This document shows positions 1 to 6,634 of a DNA stretch of 7,191 bases, in pieces. The stretch is from Caldora sp. SIO3E6 (GTDB lineage: Bacteria; Cyanobacteriota; Cyanobacteriia; Cyanobacteriales; Coleofasciculaceae), in NCBI GenBank assembly GCA_010672185.1, contig JAAHHL010000338.1:1-7191 (forward strand). The letters are read 5' to 3'. The first letter of the stretch is position 1. Every line of letters starts with the position of its first letter. A program made the position numbers and the translations under genes. The notes beneath the pieces are model-generated. The model was not told where the DNA came from. It was given only the letters and a program-made list of their open reading frames with translations, and did no database searches.

Positions 1-32
1 CCAAAAATTATCAGTTCTCTCTTCTTCCCCAG

Positions 33-99
33 CTCCTCCGCTCCTCCGCTCCTCCGCTCCTCCGCTCCTCCGCTCCTCCGCTCCTCCGCTCCTCCGCTC
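33..99. repeat. 8-bp tandem repeat, eight full units
   Basis: Eight perfect head-to-tail copies of CTCCTCCG occupy 33-96, and three more bases of a ninth unit reach 99. The unit is not a multiple of three and no gene crosses it, so it is not a coding repeat. It begins about 30 bp beyond the stop codon of the minus-strand 125-aa gene. One strand is purely pyrimidine apart from one G per unit. It resembles the short tandemly repeated repetitive (STRR) sequences known from filamentous cyanobacteria, although the classic ones are heptamers. Positions 1-32 are pyrimidine-rich and hold nothing else I can name. Confidence 0.95.
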
Positions 100-129
100 A
101 CCCGGTTAAAGGCAATACAATCCTGCCAC

Positions 130-507
130 TTAGGCAACCAATGTCAAGATATTGGTAATAACACCCATTATTTCTCCTATCCCAGAAATAATGGCTTGTA
201 CATTCTCAACTTTCTTGATAAATTTATCGATTTTGCCAGTGATCTCTCGCAAGGAGGCCAAGTCTTGCTCAAAGTTTTGCAAAGTGTTGATAGCAGATAT
301 TGTGGCAATGGCTCTGGCTTTTTGCCGAATTTCGTTTGTCTCCAGTCGAAGCCTATTTCTCTGAGCAGATTGCAAACTGCTGCGATGGCAATTTCTAAAT
401 GCATCTAGCTCATCCGCAAGCTCTTGAAGCATGTCAGCATAGTCAAGCCACCCGTCAAAACCTTCCGGAGCAATATTGATAGAGATATTGTTAACGTCAA
501 CACTCAT
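130..507 (-). CDS. 125-aa helical protein with hydrophobic C-terminal tail, function unknown
   Basis: I do not recognise this family. The protein has a short beta-prone N-terminus (residues 1-15). A long predicted helical stretch follows (about 20-103), rich in Leu, Glu, Arg and Gln, including RNRLRLETNEIRQKARA around 50-66. It ends in a hydrophobic, glycine-spaced segment (about 104-125, IISGIGEIMGVITNILTLVA). That tail could be a membrane-inserting or membrane-associating helix, which is inference. There is no signal peptide and one Cys (C40). The ATG has a GGAG ribosome site 11 bases upstream (519-522). The gene lies 45 bp downstream of the lipoprotein gene on the same strand, so co-transcription is likely. 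A helical oligomer, a small pore former or a membrane-associated partner of the lipoprotein are all possible. I am confident it is a gene but not of its role. Confidence 0.75.
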   Translation of the reverse strand: MSVDVNNISINIAPEGFDGWLDYADMLQELADELDAFRNCHRSSLQSAQRNRLRLETNEIRQKARAIATISAINTLQNFEQDLASLREITGKIDKFIKKVENVQAIISGIGEIMGVITNILTLVA

Positions 508-552
508 AATTTAGCCAACTCCAAAATAACCTAAGATATGGACAAAACACTG

Positions 553-1800
553 TTAGTTAGGGAAATCTTTTCTAGCCTTCTCAACTGACTTAGCTTTCTC
601 AATAAATTCTTTGAGAGCTAAGCTGCTTTCATCGAAAAGTTTCTCAACGGCCTGGCTTGATGGTTCCTCACCATTACTGTAAATATCAGCTAACTCTTGA
701 TGACCATCGATAATCGTTTGGAGTAGCTTAATATATTCTAAACCTAGATTTCGTTGCTCTTGTATTTGATCCTTTGCCGGATTCCAACGATCATTGTCAA
801 TAGCGATCAGCAGCTCAGCCATAGATAAAACTGAGTTACCCTGTTTTCTTTCGTTGCTATCTAATACAGCAGAAATGTATTCAATATAGTATTGGTCTAG
901 GAAGCTTTCTTCAGTTCTCAGATATTGTTCTATATAAACTCTTTGGACAACAGATTGTAACCCTTCGGCATAGTTCTTTAAAGGCTGATTACCCAGAGTG
1001 ATAGCTTCTTTCAAAGTTTCTCGACGCTGTCCTTCAAAAATTTGGTCAACAATAAAATTTGCCAGCTCTAAACCGGCGGTAACACGTTCTTTAATCAGCC
1101 CTCTATCCCCTGGAGGCACTTCAAACAAATTTGTCAGCTGATTCGTCAAGTTTCTAGAATTACCGATCAAGATATCAAATTGGGTGTCAAAGTCGATTAA
1201 GTCAGCACCAGCTAGCTCTCCGAGTTTTAACAAGTAATTGACAATGACTCCATTTCCCATCTCCATCAGGGAACCTAAATATTGAGAAGGAATTTGCTCA
1301 GTTGCTTCCCCAGCAAACTGCTGAGTTTCGTTACAGGCTTTCTGGGCATCCACACGAGCTTGTAAGAAATTAGGCTCAGCAATACTTTCGCTGGGAGGAT
1401 TTTCTAGACGTCTTTTAAGGCTTTCCTCTAACTGTTGGAGCTGCTCGACCTGGGAACTCAAAGCTGGATTTTCCTCCAGTGCTATTTCTAAATCATTAAT
1501 TTGTTGTGACAAAGCTTCTAATTCAACGGCAGTTACTGTTGAAAGTATAACTGATGAATCATCAGAAGGCAGTATATCAACAGCAAAGTACCTGGCAGCT
1601 CTTAAACAGGAAGGATAAAAATCTCCTGCAATAAGAGGGAGTTGCTGGTTTGCTTCATTGGCATACATTGCAAATTCCCTAATCTTAGCCAAATTAGGAT
1701 TACTTCCACATCCTGTAAATAAGAAAAATATCGGCAAAAGTAAATATCGTTTAGGAGGATTGCTGCTACAAACAAACTTTCTTAACCTTTTAATGATCAT
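553..1800 (-). CDS. 415-aa predicted lipoprotein, mostly alpha-helical, function unknown
   Basis: The N-terminus has the features of a type II signal peptide: a basic region (K4, R5, R7, K8, K17, R18), a hydrophobic core (about 19-28, YLLLPIFFLF) and a lipobox-like LFTGC that places the lipidated cysteine at C31. Phe at -3 is not the commonest residue, but Gly at -1 and Cys at +1 fit. The mature part looks almost wholly helical. It has a heptad-like coiled-coil segment (about 92-133) and many Gln, Glu and Leu residues. C65 and C156 are the only later cysteines and could form a disulfide (inference). I recognise no catalytic motif or domain. The ATG has a GAGGA site 10 bases upstream (1811-1815), which supports this start. 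The gene is followed after 45 bp by the 125-aa gene and is divergent from hslO. It probably sits at a membrane facing the periplasm or thylakoid lumen. Confidence 0.85.
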   Translation of the reverse strand: MIIKRLRKFVCSSNPPKRYLLLPIFFLFTGCGSNPNLAKIREFAMYANEANQQLPLIAGDFYPSCLRAARYFAVDILPSDDSSVILSTVTAVELEALSQQINDLEIALEENPALSSQVEQLQQLEESLKRRLENPPSESIAEPNFLQARVDAQKACNETQQFAGEATEQIPSQYLGSLMEMGNGVIVNYLLKLGELAGADLIDFDTQFDILIGNSRNLTNQLTNLFEVPPGDRGLIKERVTAGLELANFIVDQIFEGQRRETLKEAITLGNQPLKNYAEGLQSVVQRVYIEQYLRTEESFLDQYYIEYISAVLDSNERKQGNSVLSMAELLIAIDNDRWNPAKDQIQEQRNLGLEYIKLLQTIIDGHQELADIYSNGEEPSSQAVEKLFDESSLALKEFIEKAKSVEKARKDFPN

Positions 1801-1927
1801 AGCGATTAATTCCTCATTAAATTGAGCGTTAGTACATATTGTCTACAGGCTGAAACTCATTACTCACCCACCAGACTTAAAAAATTGAGATATGTTAAGA
1901 AGTGTGATGTTAGGGTAAGGTTTTTTC

Positions 1928-2827
1928 ATGGCTGATCAGTTAATCCGCGCTACAGCAGCCGAGGGTGGAATCAGGGCTGTTGGGGTCATTACTACCCGTA
2001 TTACCGAAGAAGCTAGACAGCGTCATCAGCTATCTTATGTGGCAACCGCAGCTCTCGGTCGCACTATGTCTGCGGGACTGTTACTTGTTTCTAGTATGAA
2101 GCGAGCAGAGTCTAGGGTCAATATTCGCATTAAAGGCAATGGACCTCTAGGTGGAATTCTGGTTGATGCTGGGTTAGACGGCACCGTCAGGGGTTATGTC
2201 GAAAACCCAGCAGTTGAATTGCCGCCGAATAAGCTAGGTAAACTTGATGTTGGCAAAGCTGTAGGACCTGATGGTTACCTTTACGTAGTTCGAGATGTTG
2301 GTTATGGTTATCCCTATTCCAGTACTGTGGAACTAATATCTGGGGAAATTGGCGATGACCTGACTAACTACCTAGCAACTTCTGAACAAACCCCCTCGGC
2401 GCTGATCGTTGGCGTGTTTGTGGGAGCAGAAGGGGTGACAGCATCGGGAGGGGTCTTGATTCAAGTACTACCGAAAGCCGCTAGAGACGAAACTCTAGTA
2501 GAACTTCTGGAATCTCGTATTGCTAAGCTTTCAGGATTTACTCCCCTGTTACAAGAGGGCAAGACTTTACCAGAAATTTTTCAACTGTTGCTGGGAGACA
2601 TGGGATTGGTTATGCTCCCAGATATCCAGATGGTGCGTTTCTACTGTGGTTGCTCTTTCGACCGGGTTTTAGGAGCATTGAAAATGCTTGGGGAAGCAGA
2701 ATTACAAGACATGATTGAAAAAGATGAGGGAGCAGAGGCAACCTGCCACTTCTGCGGAGAAATTTATCAAGCTACTAGTGATGAGCTAGCTAAGTTGATC
2801 GATGATTTGCAAGCAGAGACTGTTTAG
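1928..2827 (+). CDS. hslO: Hsp33, redox-regulated molecular chaperone HslO
   Basis: This is a full-length 299-aa Hsp33. In this family a cytoplasmic holdase is inactive while its four cysteines bind zinc; oxidation with unfolding forms disulfides and exposes the binding surface for unfolding proteins. The sequence shows the conserved N-terminal domain (about 1-180, with GRTMSAGLLL, IKGNGPLGG and DAGLDGTVRGYV). The C-terminal redox switch follows as C240-G-C242, a 30-residue spacer, then C273-H-F-C276, so all four zinc ligands are present. The start ATG is preceded by AAGG seven bases upstream (1917-1920) and matches the usual family N-terminus. The gene stands alone, 127 bp from the divergent lipoprotein gene, and its stop is followed by a repeat-filled intergenic region. 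I see no sign of damage or fusion. Confidence 0.97.
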   Translation: MADQLIRATAAEGGIRAVGVITTRITEEARQRHQLSYVATAALGRTMSAGLLLVSSMKRAESRVNIRIKGNGPLGGILVDAGLDGTVRGYVENPAVELPPNKLGKLDVGKAVGPDGYLYVVRDVGYGYPYSSTVELISGEIGDDLTNYLATSEQTPSALIVGVFVGAEGVTASGGVLIQVLPKAARDETLVELLESRIAKLSGFTPLLQEGKTLPEIFQLLLGDMGLVMLPDIQMVRFYCGCSFDRVLGALKMLGEAELQDMIEKDEGAEATCHFCGEIYQATSDELAKLIDDLQAETV

Positions 2828-2864
2828 ATGATTGGGTGAAAATGATTGTACCCGCATGAAAAAG

Positions 2865-2900
2865 GTGTGGGGAGTGTGGGGAGTGTGGGAGGTGTGGGGA
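2865..2900. repeat. 9-bp tandem repeat, four units
   Basis: Four contiguous 9-bp units lie here: GTGTGGGGA (2865-2873), the same (2874-2882), GTGTGGGAG (2883-2891) and GTGTGGGGA (2892-2900). The array is G-rich on the plus strand, with three or four consecutive G per unit. It starts 37 bp after the hslO stop codon and is noncoding. Confidence 0.9.
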
Positions 2901-2980
2901 GATAGAGATACCAAGGATAACTTATGATTTTTGAACACTTAGGCTCTAGATCCCATGCCCTATTTCGTTCACCCCCCCCG

Positions 2981-3036
2981 ATGTGGTGCGTTACGCTGCG
3001 CTCTAGCGAAGCATCCCGAAGGGTATACACACCCTA
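2981..3036. repeat. Palindromic dispersed-repeat element (degenerate)
   Basis: This segment contains GGTGCGTTACGCTGCGCT, then TCTAGCGAAGCATCCCGAAGG, then a TATACACACCCTAG end. The motifs GTGCGTTACGCTGCGCT and CATCCCGAAGG belong to small interspersed palindromes I know from cyanobacterial intergenic DNA (memory, not a search). Visible symmetry: TGCGTTACGCT faces AGCGAAGCA, CCC-GAA-GGG forms a small hairpin, and GGTG near the left end faces CACC near the right. The copy is imperfect and the boundaries are estimates. It sits just upstream of the heptamer array. Confidence 0.55.
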
Positions 3037-3051
3037 GACCAAATTAACCAT

Positions 3052-3107
3052 ATCAATTATCAATTATCCATTATCAATTATCAATTATCAATTATCAATT
3101 ATCCATT
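3052..3107. repeat. Heptamer tandem array, eight units of ATCAATT type
   Basis: Eight contiguous 7-bp units fill 56 bp. Six are ATCAATT, and units 3 (3066-3072) and 8 (3101-3107) are ATCCATT. This is typical of cyanobacterial STRR heptamers. The array ends 37 bp before the chosen ATG of the S9 peptidase gene, so it lies in the promoter/leader zone. A TTG at 3106-3108, in frame with the peptidase, straddles the end of the last unit. Confidence 0.95.
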
Positions 3108-3144
3108 GATAAGTTCCCATCAATTACGATGTAGTGTTGAAGCA

Positions 3145-5574
3145 ATGACACCCCGCCAGTCTTTTCGGTTTGTCTGTCTTTTCCTCCTCTCATTCTGGAT
3201 CTTCGCTATGAACCCGCCAAGCAACGCTCAATCGACCCTAACCTGGCAATCTCCCCCTGCTTCCATAAACCGCATCCTAGATGCACCGTCGCCTCCGGGA
3301 GTAACCATCTCCCCCAACCGGAAATGGTTTGTTACGGTAGAACGTTCACCGTTGCTTCCCATCGCTGAACTTGCTGAACCTGAACTAAAGTTAGCAGGAG
3401 TTCGCCTCAATCCTAAAACTAACGCTCCTGCGGATCCTTTCACCTTTAGCCACCTCACTTTTCGTGATTTAAGTGGAGGAGAAATCCAGGAAGCAGCCCT
3501 ACCAAAGGATGCCCGTTTAGGGTTTTTTCGTTGGTCCCCAGACGGAGAGAGGCTAGCCTTTACCATTACCCAAGAGACTGGTTTAGAACTGTGGGTGTTG
3601 GATCTCCCTTCCGGCAATCTGCGCCGCCTCACGGATCCGATTCTTAATGCCACTTATGGTAATCCCTGTCGCTGGTTGCCAGGGGATGAAGGTTTATTGT
3701 GCAAAGTTATCCCAGGGGAGCGAGGGGCACCCCCAGACCTTCCCCTAGTTTCCTCTGGTCCTTCAATTGAAGAAAACCTAGGGCGTAAAGCTCCAGCTCG
3801 CACCTATACTAATTTGTTGGAAAATCCTTATGATGAAGCGCTGTTTGAGTATTACCTTACCTCAAACTTAGAGCATATTTCCTTAGAAGGCGATCGCTTT
3901 TTACTCCTTGCTAACCAGATTGTGGATGAAGCGGCTCCCTCTCCCGACGGCAACTTTATTCTCCTGGAAACCTTGCACCGTCCTTTTTCCTACCAAGTGC
4001 CGGTTTCCCGTTTTCCCAAAAAAATAGAAGTACTCGATCGCAGCGGTAAACAGGTTTACGAAGTGGCAGACTTGCCCCTAGCAGACGAAATTCCTATTAC
4101 CTTTGGCTCAACCAGGGTTGGGCGTCGGCGGGTGAATTGGCGGAGCGATCGCGGCGCAACCTTATACTGGTTAGAAGCCCTTGATGGGGGTGATGCGGGA
4201 AGGGAGGCAGCGCAACGGGATGCTCTGTTGGAACTTCAAGCTCCTTTTAAAGGACAACCCGAAGAACTTTGGCGATCGCAATACCGCTTTGAAAGTGTAC
4301 TGTGGGGAAGAGATGATCTGGCTCTGGTAGAAGAGTGGTGGTACGACAACCGCCTTGAGCGTATTTGGCAAATTGACCCAAAAAATCCTAGTAAGGAGCC
4401 TAAACTCCTGGTTGAGCGCAACTATCAAGACCAATACAGCAATCCTGGCACACCATTAACCACCCTGGGTAAGTACGGTAAGCGAGTTCTGCGTTTTACT
4501 CCCAACGGCGATTCTATCTACTTTGAGGGACGAGGAGCTTCTGAAGCAGGAGTCTATCCTTTCCTCGATCGTTTCTCCCTTACCACAGGACAAAAAGAGC
4601 GGCTGTGGCAGGCACAAGACCCCTACTACGAGGAAGTTGAGGAGGTTTTAGATGATGAAGCTGAGCAGTTAATCACCCGACGACAATCCCAACAGGCTCC
4701 CCCCAACTACTTCCTCACCAGTCGTCAAGGCAACCCACAATCTATTGCCCTTACCAACTACCAAGACCCTGCACCGGAGTTTACCAAGGTACGCAAGGAA
4801 ATTATCCAGTACCAAAGAGCCGATAACATTCAACTCTCGGCAACATTATATCTCCCTCCTGACTACAATCCTGAGCAAGATGGCCCCCGACCAACAATGT
4901 TTTGGGTGTATCCCCAGGAATTTAAAGATGCAGCAACTGCCAGCCAAATTACCACAGCAAAAAATACCTTTAGTCGTCCTTCTCGCTTTTCACCTTTGTT
5001 TTTGTTGCTGCAAGGCTATGTAGTAGTCAGTAACCCCAAACTAACTATTATCGGGGAAGGCGATCGCGAACCTAACGATACCTACATTGAGCAGTTAATC
5101 TTAGGAGCAAAAGCAGCGGTTGACGAAGTGGTTAGTCGTGGCATTGCTGACCCCAAACGCCTTGTCATTGGTGGACATTCATACGGTGCATTTACCACAG
5201 CTAATTTACTCGCTCACAGTGATTTGTTTCAAGCAGGAATTGCCATGAGTGGAGCCTACAACCGCACCCTCACTCCCTTTGGTTTCCAAGGAGAACAGCG
5301 CAATTTTTGGGAAACAAAGGACACTTATATTAAAATGTCCCCCTTCACCCATGCTGATAAAATTAACGAGCCCCTACTATTAATTCACGGTGAGGACGAT
5401 AGTAACTTAGGGACTTACCCAATCCAGAGCAAACGGCTTTACGAAGCAATCAAAGGTTTAGGGGGAACAGTGCGTTGGGTACAACTTCCCCACGAGAGTC
5501 ACGGCTATCGTGGACGAGAGAGCGTCGGTCATGTTCTCTGGGAAATGATTCGTTGGTGCGATCGTTATGTCTAG
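3145..5574 (+). CDS. Exported S9D-family serine peptidase, glutamyl endopeptidase-like
   Basis: This 809-aa prolyl-oligopeptidase-clan enzyme reads like the plant chloroplast glutamyl endopeptidase group (MEROPS S9D), which cleaves after Glu in peptides. Residues 1-28 form a Sec signal peptide: R4 and R8, a hydrophobic core (about 9-21) and a likely cut after SNA28. An N-terminal beta-propeller (about 35-540, with SPDG blade motifs) leads to an alpha/beta hydrolase domain (about 545-809). The catalytic triad is complete: S679 in GHSYG, D752 in HGEDD and H786 in HESHG. IIGEGDREPND and SGAYNRTLTPFGFQ closely match what I recall of the plant enzyme. I start at the ATG because it gives a clean signal peptide. 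The in-frame TTG at 3106 would add 13 residues, put the signal inside and start in the heptamer array. No strong ribosome site precedes the ATG. Location is periplasm or lumen (inference). Confidence 0.92.
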   Translation: MTPRQSFRFVCLFLLSFWIFAMNPPSNAQSTLTWQSPPASINRILDAPSPPGVTISPNRKWFVTVERSPLLPIAELAEPELKLAGVRLNPKTNAPADPFTFSHLTFRDLSGGEIQEAALPKDARLGFFRWSPDGERLAFTITQETGLELWVLDLPSGNLRRLTDPILNATYGNPCRWLPGDEGLLCKVIPGERGAPPDLPLVSSGPSIEENLGRKAPARTYTNLLENPYDEALFEYYLTSNLEHISLEGDRFLLLANQIVDEAAPSPDGNFILLETLHRPFSYQVPVSRFPKKIEVLDRSGKQVYEVADLPLADEIPITFGSTRVGRRRVNWRSDRGATLYWLEALDGGDAGREAAQRDALLELQAPFKGQPEELWRSQYRFESVLWGRDDLALVEEWWYDNRLERIWQIDPKNPSKEPKLLVERNYQDQYSNPGTPLTTLGKYGKRVLRFTPNGDSIYFEGRGASEAGVYPFLDRFSLTTGQKERLWQAQDPYYEEVEEVLDDEAEQLITRRQSQQAPPNYFLTSRQGNPQSIALTNYQDPAPEFTKVRKEIIQYQRADNIQLSATLYLPPDYNPEQDGPRPTMFWVYPQEFKDAATASQITTAKNTFSRPSRFSPLFLLLQGYVVVSNPKLTIIGEGDREPNDTYIEQLILGAKAAVDEVVSRGIADPKRLVIGGHSYGAFTTANLLAHSDLFQAGIAMSGAYNRTLTPFGFQGEQRNFWETKDTYIKMSPFTHADKINEPLLLIHGEDDSNLGTYPIQSKRLYEAIKGLGGTVRWVQLPHESHGYRGRESVGHVLWEMIRWCDRYV
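3890..5067. repeat. HIP1 octamers inside the peptidase gene
   Basis: Four exact GCGATCGC palindromes (HIP1) lie inside the peptidase gene at 3890-3897, 4145-4152, 4272-4279 and 5060-5067. Two more in the window are at 6620-6627 (intergenic) and 6931-6938 (in the RTX gene). Six in about 7.2 kb is far above random expectation for an 8-mer. HIP1 abundance is a well-known signature of many cyanobacterial chromosomes. Confidence 0.9.
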
Positions 5575-5595
5575 GGCTTGAAGGCAGAAATCTCA

Positions 5596-5631
5596 CCCCT
5601 TTTTATTTATGTGCTTATATATGAAAAGGGG
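5596..5631 (+). terminator. Possible stem-loop terminator after the S9 peptidase gene
   Basis: CCCCTTTT (5596-5603) pairs perfectly with AAAAGGGG (5624-5631) around a 20-base AT-rich loop, starting 21 bp after the peptidase stop codon. The position suits transcript termination or 3'-end protection. The loop is long, half the stem is A-T, and no T-run follows the right arm, so this is not a textbook intrinsic terminator. Confidence 0.4.
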
Positions 5632-5655
5632 ATCATTGGCTGGCTCAATAGAACA

Positions 5656-5676
5656 CTATCTGTATAAAAAAGATAG
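5656..5676. promoter_or_regulatory. Candidate promoter/operator: inverted repeat around TATAAA
   Basis: CTATCT (5656-5661) and AGATAG (5671-5676) form a perfect 6-bp inverted repeat with a 9-bp spacer. The spacer contains TATAAA (5663-5668), a plausible -10 box. I see no good -35 element at the usual distance (TTGGCT at 5636-5641 is 21 bp away). The site is 33 bp upstream of the first gene of the 116-aa/105-aa pair. An operator overlapping the -10 box would suit autoregulation, but that is inference from position and symmetry. Confidence 0.3.
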
Positions 5677-5709
5677 ATAAAATCAAGCAATACTGAGGCA
5701 AAAGACTGT

Positions 5710-6060
5710 ATGACTGACAGACCACAACCCATTAATGTCAGTGAAATTACGCGAGGGATGGAACTTGACCCTACTCAGTATGCAGTCTTTAGAGGTGGAG
5801 CCAGCTTTCAGCTTCGGCCTACAGAATATATAATGGACAAAGTAACAGGATTGGTCAAGCCAACTCATGGTGCTTCACTTGATATTGAGCCAAACAACGT
5901 TGAGAAATTTGGTGGTGCTTACCAAATTAAAAGTATTTCTCCTGAACTCAAGATAGTTCAGCGAGGTAGTCGTATCTCACACTTTGAAGTTGTTCCAAGG
6001 GAAGCAATGCAATTGAAAGACTTTCAAGCTGCACTGAATAAAATAGAACTCTATAACTAG
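5710..6060 (+). CDS. 116-aa protein, candidate toxin-like member of a two-gene module
   Basis: Function unproven. It is a small soluble protein with no signal peptide or membrane segment, and acidic and basic residues are balanced by my count. Visible blocks are YAVFRGG (24-30), THGASLD (52-58), KFGGAYQIK (66-74), PELKIVQRG (78-86), HFEVVP (91-96) and a closing helix (about 101-114, LKDFQAALNKIEL). The order RG-block, G-S block, G-x-Y-x-I, P-x-L-K-I, H-[FY]-x-x-x-P, then a Met-containing terminal helix reminds me of Tse2-like ADP-ribosyltransferase toxins. That is pattern memory, not an alignment. R28, H53, H91 and E93 would be the residues to test. The ATG has GAGG 11 bases upstream (5695-5698). 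The partner gene follows after 21 bp. It could equally be a conserved cyanobacterial protein of unrelated function. Confidence 0.8.
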   Translation: MTDRPQPINVSEITRGMELDPTQYAVFRGGASFQLRPTEYIMDKVTGLVKPTHGASLDIEPNNVEKFGGAYQIKSISPELKIVQRGSRISHFEVVPREAMQLKDFQAALNKIELYN

Positions 6061-6081
6061 TGTTTAAAATGGAGAATAAAA

Positions 6082-6399
6082 ATGGCTAAGCTACTGTTTG
6101 AGTACAGCTTTGATGAGCGAGAGCAGGATGAAGCAAAAGCAAGAGGATACCTCAACCATGTTAAGGTTGAACTTAATAATGGTAACAGATACGCTATTGT
6201 TTTTTATGATTATCTACGATTAGGTCAAGATTTAGAAGAAGAGGTAAAACTAGGACATAAATTTGTTTCTGAACCTGGCATGATTATCCTTGAAGAGGTT
6301 ACTTTGGATAATATGCAGGCTGCAATAAATCGCTTAGAGCAAGAACATTACTTTGATAGTCTACTTCAGGTTAAGGATTTAATACCATCGCTTAATTGA
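6082..6399 (+). CDS. 105-aa acidic protein, candidate immunity/antitoxin partner
   Basis: I do not recognise the family. The protein is small, soluble and acidic: I count 20 Asp/Glu against 11 Lys/Arg, with clusters DEREQDEAKA (11-20) and LEEEVK (51-56). Strand-prone stretches HVKVELNNGNRYAIVFYDYL (26-45) and GMIILEEVTL (66-75) are followed by a helix (about 76-95, MQAAINRLEQEHYFDSLL). There is no helix-turn-helix or ribbon-helix-helix motif I can see, so a DNA-binding antitoxin is not obvious. An immunity-type inhibitor that simply binds its partner is more in keeping. GGAG at 6071-6074, seven bases from the ATG, supports the start. The 21-bp gap to the preceding gene implies one transcript and joint function. 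The toxin/immunity reading is inference; two unrelated conserved small proteins remain possible. Confidence 0.8.
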   Translation: MAKLLFEYSFDEREQDEAKARGYLNHVKVELNNGNRYAIVFYDYLRLGQDLEEEVKLGHKFVSEPGMIILEEVTLDNMQAAINRLEQEHYFDSLLQVKDLIPSLN

Positions 6400-6497
6400 G
6401 TCTGATAGAAACCACCTTGTAGGATGATCTCGATAGTATGAACAAGTCTACTGGCAAGATGCCTGTTCCACGGCAGTTACAGTTGTGAGATCTGCAA

Positions 6498-6594
6498 ATA
6501 TAGCAACCGCCAAGGCGATTAGGACAAGGGGCTTAAGCCCCTTGTTAACTTACCTTACCTGAGAATGTCTTAACCGCCCTGGCGACTGCTATAT
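6498..6594. mobile_element. MITE-like palindromic element, 97 bp, no coding capacity
   Basis: Left arm 6498-6526 (starts ATATAGCAACCGCCA) and right arm 6566-6594 (ends GGCGACTGCTATAT) are imperfect inverted repeats. They match at 24 of 29 positions when one is reverse-complemented, and all five mismatches are transitions. Adjoining the left arm, and overlapping its last three bases, is a perfect 22-bp palindrome at 6524-6545 (ACAAGGGGCTT and its mirror). I see no clear target-site duplication. The structure suits a non-autonomous element mobilised in trans, or a structured RNA element. A related partial copy lies at 6681-6711. Confidence 0.55.
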
Positions 6595-6634
6595 GAAGCA
6601 GAAGTAGGAAATCTTGTTTGCGATCGCTGTATAA

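Larger units (their letters stand above)
2828..3144. other. 317-bp intergenic region filled with repeats
   Basis: No credible gene lies between hslO and the S9 peptidase gene on either strand. A short minus-strand open frame here only translates the 9-bp repeat into a Thr-Pro-Leu pattern. The region holds a 9-bp tandem repeat, a run of eight C (2972-2979), a palindromic dispersed element and a heptamer array. The peptidase promoter must lie in or near these repeats, but I cannot pick out a convincing -35/-10 pair. I see no clear intrinsic terminator for hslO. Confidence 0.8.

Noticed and set aside
1801..1927. Promoters in the divergent lipoprotein-hslO gap
   Set aside because: TTGAGA (1885-1890) and TATGTT (1891-1896) are adjacent rather than spaced, and TAGACA/TTTAAT on the minus strand would start transcription inside the ribosome site. 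No pair was convincing enough to list.
2824..3030. A 68-codon minus-strand open frame downstream of hslO
   Set aside because: It mostly translates the 9-bp tandem repeat (Thr-Leu-Pro pattern) and the palindromic element. It has no ribosome site or family likeness.
3052..3107. Heptamer array as a CRISPR array or origin iterons
   Set aside because: Units are only 7 bp and directly abutting with no spacers. No cas genes, dnaA, rep gene or DnaA boxes are visible.
3106..3144. TTG at 3106 as start of the S9 peptidase
   Set aside because: It would place 13 residues before an otherwise clean signal peptide and begin at the edge of the heptamer array. The ATG at 3145 is preferred.
3228..5023. Several open frames of 61-141 codons overlapping the S9 peptidase gene
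   Set aside because: All lie inside the clearly coding peptidase frame and show no recognisable protein features.
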